NCBI RefSeq assembly: GCF_910592395.1
Contig: NC_088324.1
Coordinates: 14,968,953-15,032,952, forward strand
Origin: Lineus longissimus
Taxonomy: Eukaryota; Nemertea; Pilidiophora; Heteronemertea; Lineidae
Direction: 5' to 3'
Length of the DNA stretch: 64,000 bases
Shown: positions 11,497 through 23,400 of the stretch, piece after piece
Layout: every line of letters starts with the position of its first letter
Position numbering within the stretch: position 1 is the stretch's first letter
The notes under the pieces: generated by a model
What the model saw: the letters and a program-made list of their open reading frames with translations, nothing else
Database searches by the model: none
What the model was told of the DNA's origin: nothing
Program-made: the position numbers and the translations under genes

Positions 11497-14400
11497 TCAG
11501 TCGCAATCATCTTCCACATGAACTTCATCTTCCTTCACGTACGCACAGGGAAAGTAGCCAATCTGAAAGACAAGTTGTATTTGACGAGACCAGGCCACAA
11601 TGTGTATGGCTGTGTTATTTCAAAGAGCACTAGCTATTAAGACTGTGGGAAGATTTCAGCATAACACAACTTGAAATGCAATAGGCTTGGCAAAGCTGCC
11701 CCTTGATCCAAGTCAGCTGCAGCAATTTCCAAGGGACCCTCCACTTTAGATTCATAGGATTGGGTGCCATGTATTCCTGACTTACCTTTCCATTAAGTTG
11801 GCCCTTCCACCATCCCTTATCTCCGCCCATTTTACTAATGATGGCCACCTTATCGCCACGTTTCAGCGATAACTGATTGACAGCTGTAGCGGCAAAGTCA
11901 AAGGAAGCCGTTGCGTAGCCCTTAATGGTGTTTTTGGGCGCGACTCGCCGCTGGCTCTCTTTCATTGGGAGCACTAACGTCGTGTTGAGCTCAGTGAAGC
12001 TGTCCGATAGTGAGTTATGTTGGTAGAAGTCAACCAGTTCCTGAAATTGACATTGTAGATGCAGGATAAGTAATAAGCAATAAGTCGATACACCAGGTCT
12101 CCAGGGAAGACTAACTTGTGAAAACAATCTCCACGTAGAACTGCTTTAGCGGCCATTTCTAACTTATGGTTATTCATGCTGTCATCTTGCAGTTTGGGTA
12201 AGAAGCATGCAAAGCAATATCTTCACTAGCATAGTTACTTGATACTGATAACCGGATGTTATTTCAGATTTTGTTCGACATGCTCCTCAGAGACAAGCCA
12301 CCTTGCCTTTCACAAAGGAGAAGCTGTTATCAACCTTTCATTGTTAAATTGGTTTATCCATGAATATGATCACCATACCATAAGTTATAATAAGTAAACA
12401 TGCAGGTTTTGTTATTGTTTAAATGAAGACGTCTGGTTTCTCTCTCCAAGAAGCTTTACTCACTGGGAGGCACCGAAAATATTTGACGTCTGCGATATAG
12501 ACATGGTCATCTTCAGTTTGTCTGATGATGATATGTTTGGCTTTCACGTGATCTGCAGGTCTGCAATAACAATGTTTCATTCAAATCAACATGCAAATGT
12601 TACTTACAGGTATCGATTTAAAGTATTTAATATCCGCAATATAATATTGATCTTTATTTTTGAACACCCGGATGTGTTTGGCTTGACCTCCGTATCTGTA
12701 AAGCAAGCGTTGATTTTGGATTAGATATTGCACAAGACCGGCTAAAGAGCAGACGGATTAAGTGAGGTAGAACTTGAAATCATGCATACCATTACAACTG
12801 CATGAGATGAAAACAAGCATTACATGTACATGAGTGAGACAATTGCTGTGTTGAGTAACACAGCTGATCAAGGTGTGTCTGTTACACATAGGGCCTTGTA
12901 CAAGTAAGATTAGCCTTTTGTACAAGCAACCCTCAATTGGAGAATATTTCAAGTCTACCCTACTCTGTATGCTGTGATGGTCCTGTTTGCACGACTTACT
13001 TTATACTGGGAGCATGTTGCCCGACTTACTTTATACTGAGAGCATGTTGCCCGACTTACTTTATACTGAGAGCATGTTGCCCGACTTACTTTATACTGGG
13101 AGCATGTTGCCCGACTTACTTTATATAGAGAGCATGTTGCCCGACTTACTTTATACTGAGAGCATGTTGCCCGACTAACTTTATACAGAGAGCATGTTGC
13201 CCGACTTACTTTATACTGGGAGCATGTTGCCCGACTTACTTTATACTGGGAGCATGTTGCCCGACTTACTTTATACTGGGAGCATGTTGCCCGACTTACT
13301 TTATACTGAGAGCATGTTGCCCGACTTACTTTATACAGAGAGCATGTTGCCCGACTTACTTTATACAGAGAGCATGTTGCCCGACTTACTTTATACAGAG
13401 AGCATGTTGCCCGACTTACTTTATACAGAGAGCATGTTGCCCGACTTACTTTATACTGAGAGCATGTTGCCCGACTTACTTTATACTGAGAGCATGTTGG
13501 CCTTTCCTGTTCTGGTTTGTGCTCTCTCTGATCAGGAACGTCCCGCAGGGATGGTGGTCCAGGGCCTTGTCAGCATCCTCTCGTGACATTGGACCAACAA
13601 ACCTAAATGACAAGCAATGGCTATTAAGTATCCTGTCATAACAACCAAAAATGATTTCAAAAGTAAGTTCGTGATTACAAAAAGTTCCTCAAGTTTTCAA
13701 ACATTGAAATGAATGCTTTTCGACAATATTTGCCCATATGGGGACAATTCAATCTGAATCCAGACTGTTTGGATTGGAGCTTCCAAAGTTACTTGTAGGC
13801 CGACTGTAGATCACTCTTGGTACCAACTTTGAATGCGATTACAGTGGAAAAAATGTCACAGCATGCACTGATAAGGACCTTGTGACAGTGATTGAAAACG
13901 TGCTGATTCTGTCTACAGAGGACAAGCACTTTATATACAATAGAATATTTCATATTTTTCACATGACACTGTAAACCCAGAGATATTCACGGCCATTTAA
14001 TTTCACAGTTTTGTGAACTTGCAATTTTAGCGTTTACTTTTGATACAGGGTTTGCCAACCAGGAATTTAAATCTTTTTTTTGTGGCCAAATATATCCGGC
14101 TTTACAGTACTGCATTCAAAGTCACATGACATTGTGAGAAATTGTGATAAGAACAACAAGCAATAAATCAAATGTTTAATGTCCATGTTAGATTGTTAGC
14201 TATGATTAACAAGAATTAGTTAGGGTTTCCTTCAGGTATCTACTATCGATGGGACACAGACTTATTCAGACATGGAAGAATTTTAGTACAGCATTTTGCC
14301 AACCAAAAACTAGAGTTGACTATAGCAGCGATTTCAACTTGAACACAAAAATAAGAATTTTGTACACAAAAGAAATTTACAGAAACAACGACCTACATGT

Positions 14401-17400
14401 ATAAATAGAGCTAAAATCAAAATAAACAAAATACAAAATAATAATTTTGTTGAATATTTAGGTTCAGCAAAGAACAGAAGGACCTAAGCTATGAAAGTTT
14501 GCCAAAAATTTTCAAAAAAAAAAATCTAAAAATCAAAAGAGCTTTTTATGCAAAGATACATACCAGGGAAATGACCCCAAGTCAGCCAAATTAACATAGG
14601 CATGGTGAGACTTTGTGCTGCCAGAGGGCGTTCGCACTAAACCATCAACCATATCGCCCTGCGGGCCGGGACTTTTCACCCGGTGACTAGGTGAGCGTAG
14701 ACCATTACTATGGTCAATGTACGACTGTTTCTGTAAAAGCAGACAGATTTAGAAACTAGAAGCAAGTGTTAATTAGCGCACGTTCGTTAGCATGCTGGCA
14801 CTCATAAGCAGAGTGGGTGTTTGTCACTGGCGCAGCTGTGACACACTCGTCTCAAAATATGTAAGTTTATAACTTTCATGAACAGCAAATGTTTTCAGAC
14901 GAGGAGCATATGGCAAAGGTCTATGTCTAAGCCCTGCACATGCCATGATGATGATATTCCAATGGAGGATAGCTGCCTTAGCAAGAATTGAAGGACTACA
15001 TCTCTCCTCAAACCTTTTGAAAGACTCCCTTTGTGATTGTAACTTCTGCCAAATATTAAAGTTTATTGAAATTATTTCCCGGACCATTTCCCAAAACATG
15101 TCATTAGTGAAAGTGGTGCTATTATTCAGCAGTGAAAATGTGTGGTACACATTCAAATCAGGCACTTCTTCAAACTCAGATCTTGGGATGACTTGCATAA
15201 TTTGAGTGAGTGTGTCACATGACATGCAGCAGGCAAAGACAGAAGCAGACGACAGGTCACATGACACAGTTGGTCAATCCTGAAATGTTAAGTGAGAATG
15301 CTGTCTGACAACCCCTTCCCCCACAACAATAGCCTTTACCAAGGATTAAGGATTACTTTTATAAATGGGTTGGTAGATTATTAAGAAAGGGGAGACAGGA
15401 TCAACATTGACTGTTAAAGGGACAAAACAATGTTGTTATCTGCTGTTAGTGAAAACACAAAAGTGATTATTTGGGTACAATGCACAGTGGGCCAAAATAA
15501 TCCTATAGCCTATCACAGGGGGTAGGGGAAGGAGGGAGCCTCCAACTTAGGGGCAATAAGGACAGAAACGGCTTTATCATTAATTACTGTAATGGCAGTT
15601 TTGCAATTTCCAAAAGTTTTCATATTTTGTTTGTGATGGCTTTGGAAAGGCGAGTTCTTAATGAAGTATCGATCCTTAGGTGTGTGTTGCCGAGAAGTCT
15701 ACCTTCCAGGCTGGACCTGCCCTATAAGGTATGCCAAGTTTCAATGTCAGCAGAGAGAGAGGGATCCACTCTGCTTTACCATGAATCCAGTCCCACTTAA
15801 GCCGAGAAGTCTACCTTCCAGGCTGGACCTGCCCTACAAGGTATGCCAAGTTTCAATGTCAGCAGAGAGAGAGGGATCCACTCTGCTTTACCATGAATCC
15901 AGTCCCACTTAAGCCGAGAAGTCTACCTTCCAGGCTGGACCTGCCCTATAAGGTATGCCAAGTTTCAATGTCAGCAAAGAGAGAGGGATCCACTCTGCTT
16001 TACCATGAATCCAGCCCCACTTTAGCGACAGTTACTTCTATTTCTATACAAGCTGAGCAGATGTGTTACAGTCTATCAAAGGCTAAGCATGTTTTTATCA
16101 ATATTTACAGCTGTTATTGCATTAGGCAGTGCGTACATGTATCTCTGAAAAGATGACTCTGCAATTCTTACAAGGACTCAGCATTTCGTCACGCCTATTG
16201 TGATAGATTTCAAATGCATTAGCTGGTAATTGCAGCAACCTAGAGCTTCTCTTTAGACCGTTGTCAGCGATATCAAGCACTAGGTAAAAACCACTATTAT
16301 TATATTGTACATTAGCAATTCATTATTCATGATAACGGCCTCTGTAAGCCATCGCAGTTCACAATGCCCTACAGCAAAGACATACCAACTATCTTCAGGG
16401 AACGGCTGCGGAGGAAGTGGAAGTTGCTTAGGAGGCCGGTTATCCACATGGTTTATATCATTGTTGACATCCAGGCAACTAGTAGTACGCTGTCCTGGGG
16501 GTGGAGGTTGAGGTGGCCGGACATTGCCGGGAGGCAGTGGTGGTGGCCGACCCCCTCCCTCAATACCAGGGGGAAGTGGAAGATGTTCAGGTGGCTTGAC
16601 ATCCAGGTAATCAACACCCTGTGAGAGTGAACATGACAGGAGATGCAGTAATCAAGATATTCAATAGAGTGGGTGAGAAGGTTGATGTGGCCACCAGGTC
16701 ATTGATTATCAAGCATACTGGTAGATTAAATCTATACTTTATAATAGAAATAGGGCAACCGAGTTTTTTAACACTCCTGACATCCAGGCCTGAATAATAG
16801 TGGTTTTTATAAAGTGCTTTTTACTGACTAGGGTCTGTACCAAAGCACTTCAGAACAAATGTCACTAATATAGGACGCCACTGAGGTACTCCCCGGAATC
16901 AAGTGGCAGCCGTCATTTCAGCACACACCTGAACTCTATCTGTGAAGGACAAAGCTTCAACCAGACCGGGCTTTGATCCAACGACCCTACAGGGGTTACA
17001 AGCACAACAAACTGCCACAGGGAAACTGGAATAACTCACTCGATATATTATATTCAGATTTGTTTGCCGCGTACTTATATTTAGTTTTAAGAAGCCCCAG
17101 AATTGCTGCTTTTATTCCCAAAATCACAAAATCATCTAGAGCGTTTTAAGATTATGTGATGTTCCATCACCGATGCCTATCATAACGCATTGACATTTGA
17201 TTCCTAGCTGAGATTGTCCACAAGCTGGCAAAGATACAGCAGAGTGAAGCAGTTCTGATGCAAATTAATCCAGATTGTTGCAAAAGGCATACCACGGACA
17301 AAGAGTCAAGTCGGCAGGACTTTGTACCCCGTTTGTCACAGGGATGGGTGGGGGAGGGAGGCTCGCACGTGCCATGATCGCACTTTGGTTTGAATCTGAG

Positions 17401-20400
17401 CGGTTGAATGTAGGTTGGGTTTGTTCATATGACGGCCGCCGCACCTAAGGGAAAAGACATTTTTGAAGAAATTTGAAATCATCCATGTAAAGGTGTGATG
17501 ATTGAGCTGAAATGTGTTAGTTTAGAATTGGGGGTCAAACTACCACATCAACTCATTATGGACAATAGTCAATGAATAGCTCAATAAAAACAAACTCCAA
17601 AAAAATCCGACCAGCAGTAAGTGCTCCAGAGGGGGCCTAACATTTATGAATGGACCACAAATGACATCAATTTAGGAAAGGCTGAAACCCATAATGAGTT
17701 GACCAGTGTTCTGTTGGAAATCTATCAAGAGCTATAAGTTTGGAACAGTTTACCAAGTTACCAAAAGGAATTTTTGCAAAATCTTCCAGAAACACCAAAA
17801 CATATTTCACAATGAACTATGCTGATTACACATGAAGATGTCATGTTCATAAGAACATGCAACCTTACAGCTTTTAAAAGATTTCAAAACTTGGATTAAT
17901 AAGGTCAAAGGTCCCAACCAGGGGCTGTAGGATTACACAGACGAGAATATCAAACTGAACAAAGTGGACATGGTGTGAGACATTAGTGTGAGCATTCCAG
18001 ACAGCGCCACCTTTCAGACATACCACTGATATTCTCGTAAGTTGTTTGGACGTGTGAACCGGTCATGTGACATTGACGCCACTCCGGCAAGTCCATCAAC
18101 ATTATCGCCATTGTTGAGCGTGTGATGATGGAAGGAGATGTTGTTCATTTCATAAGATGGCTTCTTCACGAGCCCCTGACCCTGTGGAGAGATGGGTGGT
18201 TAACAAAAATCGGCCGAGCTACGGCCCTCTTGCCGACTAAACATGTCATAGAAGGAAAGCTTGAAACATCAGGATCCATTGCTCTCGAGAAAAGGCTAAA
18301 TTCAATTATGTGCAAACAAGGGAAGCTGAAAACAATGTCAAGAGCTGAAAGGAAGTACAATCGATTTCCTGTACATATATAATGACGAGAATTTCAGGAT
18401 TTTATCTCAGTGAATCTTTTCTAACTAATTTTATCATGACCATGCTAGTATGAGTTCCAGTTGCAGTGATGACAATGATACCAATGCTTAACCTGTCTCC
18501 AACAGTACTCTTCAAAATTCAAACAACAAGCTTTATCACGTCACGAAGAAATTGACCACAAGTCTTATACATTTGGCTTCCAAATGCTTGTCATGTGTCA
18601 TTTCAATACCCACCGGCTGCCGGAGATCCTTGACAAAACTTCGGGGAAACCAGCCCTCCACATTCCCCTTCCGGCCCTGCAAAAGAGATGAGCTGAATCA
18701 GACAAAGCCATCTTCGGCGGCTTCTCCTCTGTCCTATCTCTGGTCATCTGTTGCAGTGAATCTGTCTTTGGCCAGTGAGGAGGTGCCCATCGAGTCAACA
18801 GAGAGTCAGAGAAATTGAACAACTGGCAAAAACAGGCTTTGACAGCATTTGCTCAAATTAAATGCAACATTAGAGAACCTACCTCAAACCAGTCATTGCT
18901 CCGCTGAAGCAGTTCCAGAACATCTGTGTTCTCAAAGAAGAGTGGACTCTGGTCATTAGGGGGCGCCGGATTACCTCGGTAATTACGTACAGCTTTAACC
19001 TTTCCTGTGAAAAGAAGATTAAAGAGATTTCAGGAAATATTTCTCAGTAAGATGAGGAAAATGAAAATTCTCATGTTGACAAAGTTGAAAAGTTTTCATC
19101 ATTTCTGTCAGGCATCCATTTTAATGATGTGTACTTTTTCAAAGGATGATCATAGACAAGTGGGGATCCAGGCCGCCCAGACCGGGTGTGGACCAGGCAT
19201 ACCATACACTGCCAAAACCCTGCGGTAGTGGAAGATGTAATATACGGTACACTGAAGCAATCCAACTGAACATGTGAGTGCTGATATTCTACAAAGCGTG
19301 CATTGCAGAGACTGTACACATATACAACTGAGGCTATTGGATAATCGATGGCTGAATGGTGCCAGTGAGAAGCCCAACCTGATCCCCCAATACCACAGCT
19401 ACCACTCATTTGATCCAAATACTGTGAAATAAACATATCTGTCTCATATACCAATCTCATCACTTCATTATGAAACATCAGTTTCCCACTCAACAAAACA
19501 TGCCAAAAACCAGCGACAAATTCTTGATTTATACATGCCTATAGCCTGTTTTGAGGATGGCACAGGAGGTGGGCCTACTGGAGGCCTAGGGGGTATATTG
19601 CCCGGACCCGCTGACACTGAAATACAAGAGATTATTTGTTAGAGCAGAGCAGCAGCATGTTAGAGGTTAGATGTGACGGCTGAACTTTGAAATGTATGGA
19701 TTGACTTCGTCGGTTTCTTGGAAAGTATTCATCAGCCAGCGACAATCCTTGTAGGAATGATCTCCAGCCAATCTGAAGATGATGGGTTGAGAGATCTACA
19801 TGTACATGTATCACTGGTCAAAACTACCAATGCTAGACAACAGACAACAGAGCTTACTTCAGTTGATCTTTTCTTGTCAATAGAGCAACATTTCATAGTT
19901 CAACCATTATTGCCTTTCTACAACATGTACAATGATTAATCTAAAGACGTATTACCATCGTAAAATCATTATATCCTATGTGTGAGGCTTTCAAATTGCA
20001 TAACTTTTCTTATAAATCAATACAAGAAAAGTTACACAGAAAAATGCAGTGAAACCGCACATACACAGACAGTGATTTTACAATGTTAAGTACATTTCCA
20101 AAATATTTCGACCACCCTACAAGTCAGTACAAGAGATTTTGGAAACAGACACTTTAGATATCTATCCCTAAAAAACAAACTACATGTAGTGCGATAAATT
20201 CATACCAGAGGCCGGTACCGTAGGATCCCTAGGGGCAACCCTATGATTTCGGTCTGAAATGCAAGAAAGTCAAGACGGTTCGCACTATGATTGATTCGCT
20301 GGAAACTAATCCATATCAGGGCGTTGATTCTTTCCCTAGCAACTAGAAACAGTGCCACGGACCGCCCACCAAAAAATCACAACGGAAAACAAGAAAATGA

Positions 20401-23400
20401 TTACACAAGCCGTGCAAATAGAATCAAAACGTGCTGTTAGACAACCAAGTCGACTGTCACTTTTCAAGGTATCTAAGGAACTTTAACGTCTAGCCTTTAT
20501 TTTTCGGCAATATGATTTGGAGGAGCTGAAAAGTTGCGGCATTTTTCAAAGTTTGATGAATTTTTTATTCAAGTGGCAATAATTACAACGCAGGTGCAAG
20601 AAAAAATGCTGGTTTTCTGGTCAAGTCATCATCAAAGATAAATCCACCCCAAAACAGAGTTTTCACATCCTTGTTCAATGGAAACTTTTGTCAACAAGGA
20701 TCTATTTTTTCAAGTTGTAATGAAAATCTACAAACCTGACAAGATTACATTATATGACCGGAGAACCAGGCACTGAAAGATTGTGACACAAAACCCACAC
20801 ACGACCTCCTCAAAATGATTTCACACATCTCATAATCTCGTGTATTATTTCAAGCATATCACAGTATCACAAACTTTTTGTCCAAACATATTGTTTCTAC
20901 TTGGATGTGATATTATTTGTCAATACTCCAAATGAAACAAGGGTGGCCTTGGTTTTCAAGGATTCAATTTCATTCCTGCCATCAACTGAAATCAGTCTGT
21001 CAAACTCTTACCCTAAAAAATCATTTTCAGCAAAACTACTACTCAGAATGTCTTGCAAATTGGCTGTGTGTCTAAATGATTTTGGCGAGGCAGTGTCCAC
21101 CACAAGAATGATAATGAGGGAATGTACGATACTTTACCCGGTAGGGGAGCTCCATTTCTTAATATCTCACCTCTTCGAATGCATTCTTTATGTACATTCA
21201 TGTCGGTATCTGCAAAAAGACAAGAAAAATAACTTTTCTTGGTATCACAAAGTGGGTCGTGTTGATAGTGGACTTCACAAAAAAGGTCAGTCTTGATATG
21301 AAGACGATGATGACGAGCTTTGGGAGTGTCACCGTGTATTTCACTTACTTTTGCAATTGTAGCCCTGGAAAAATATGCCCCGAAGAAGTCTCTTACAGAT
21401 GCTGCATTCTGTTGGCTTGTCAAACGTGTGCATGACAAAGTCATGGCCATTCTCCCGGTAACCCGGAGGCTGATTATTTTCTCTGAAAGGAGACAACAAT
21501 TGAGACATTTGGAAATATGTTTTGACAAAGTCCGGTGTGATCCAGAACTGAGAATTACGGCAAGTTCTGCAAGCCACTTGCATATCTTACATTTGAAGGG
21601 GTGTGCTACATTTGAAACATAGAGATATTGGCACTATTCTATCTTCAGGCGACCCTCTATGCATCCTAAGCCAACTTACAAAGCCATCTGTAATGCGCAG
21701 ACCCACGCGTCTCGCTGGTCGTCCGTCTTTGTCAAGAACGTTATGACATTCGTCTGATTCTTCTCGACTAATAGGAATGGGTGACTCCACTTTTCTATCC
21801 TCGTTTTATTCGTCGGGATGTTGTGTACCTCCATTTTGTAATTTGAGAGGATATAGCATGTCTTGTAGCTGTAGACCTCACCCTGAAAGATAAAGCAGTT
21901 TATGTTTAGTTGAAAGAAACAATGGACTTGATCAACACAGAGGACCCTGATAAAGAGTACAGAAAGGAACCAAACCAAAAAGTGCGGGATCCAGGGGCTG
22001 GCTCATCTGGCTGCAGACCCCTTTTTACAAACATTCAAAGAATTTAAAGATTGTCCAAAAGCATAGCCATAAGTGTGCACCTCATTTCATTAATTCCAAC
22101 TTGTTTGTCAAAGTGATTATCAGACATTTGGCAGTTTGTGATGTGAGCAATAGAATCGTAGACAAACGCGACATAAAAATCTGAAGAACAAAAATGCGGT
22201 TAGTGCTAAACATTCAACTATACACAAGCAGGCATTCAGCATTGTTCAGACGGTTAGTTATGCAAGATTGTGTGATTAATACCAGACACCAGACACCCCT
22301 ATCCCCAACCCCAAATGAAATGTACATGTATGTATTGTAAAGTGATGCGAATGAAATGAATTGACAATGACTAACAATGAAACTAGGACCAGAACAAACT
22401 AGAATTGTCGGTTGAGTCTGCAGGCAGACTCTGGAGTCTCCGTCAACTGTGGGGTGCTTTGTTGAGGAAGTGGAGGAGGCAGTATGTTTTGGATAAAAGT
22501 TTATTGGGAAAATAGATATATACATATAGTTGGAGATTAAAAGTCGTGTTACTGGTTTGTAGACCTTGGTATGAGAATTGTCTTCGCTGGCAAGGTTTGC
22601 ATTGGGTTTATGTTGCTGCTGTGTTAACGCTGTGTTGGGATAGCAGCGATGGTGATGTTGTGGTTCACATGTGCCTTAGGTCTCACTTGCCAGTGCAATG
22701 GCCGGGCCTACCTGGCTCCACAAATGGCGCGACGTCATTTCATGCATACCCCTGTTCAAGTGGCTGTCGACCTTGCAGTATATCACTCTCACACATAAAC
22801 CTATACATTTCTGAATAGCTTGTCGCTTCTAGAATACATCTGGCCAGCTTTCATTGTTATCAAGTAATTCAGTCATGAGAACATGGGGGCAGCACAATAC
22901 ATGAGACACCCTGTACATCGATGAAAATTTTGAAAATTTCACCTTGCCGCCTTATAACTTGACGATGGATGGTGAAATAATATTTTTATAAACTTCTACT
23001 TATCACCTTGAGAAAGCCAAATAATAACAATTTTAAATTTTGATACCAAAATAGGGTGTCGTTGCGGCTTTTCTTTGAGCATTTTGACCGCGAAGTCTCA
23101 CCTTGAGAACATGTGCACTCTGACAGGAACCAGTTCATGTCAACATCCGATTGAGCTATAAAAAGCATGCGAGGCCTGGTCACTGCAGACGTGCACAGAA
23201 GAAGCTGATATTTTCCTCAAATAATCGTCAGAGCTACCTCTTCACAAAATACCCAGGACACCGACATTTGAACATGCAGCAATAGCGATATGATAGGCTT
23301 ATCTGTATCCATGGTAATCGCCTGAGATTGAAGAACTTTTTTTTTAAGGGGACCAATGTTGACCTGATCACCACTGGCTAGTGAGACCTTAAACACCATT

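Noticed and set aside
12991-13500. CRISPR-like array
   Set aside because: The repeats are contiguous with no unique spacers, in a eukaryotic gene. It is a minisatellite.
12937-13586. Long + strand frames encoding repeated [10 protein letters not shown]-like decapeptides
   Set aside because: The 30-bp period keeps frames open automatically. The strand is antisense to a VAV exon and intron, and there is no promoter, splice or domain evidence.
14824-15267. 147-codon ORF on the minus strand inside a VAV intron
   Set aside because: No recognisable domain; the antisense strand is also open over the same stretch, and there are no supporting splice sites or start context. It may be an old element fragment or chance.
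21043-21528. 161-codon minus-strand frame at the VAV C1 region
   Set aside because: Only the last part is in the coding frame; the rest reads through the intron. Replaced by exons 21349-21482 and 21138-21209.
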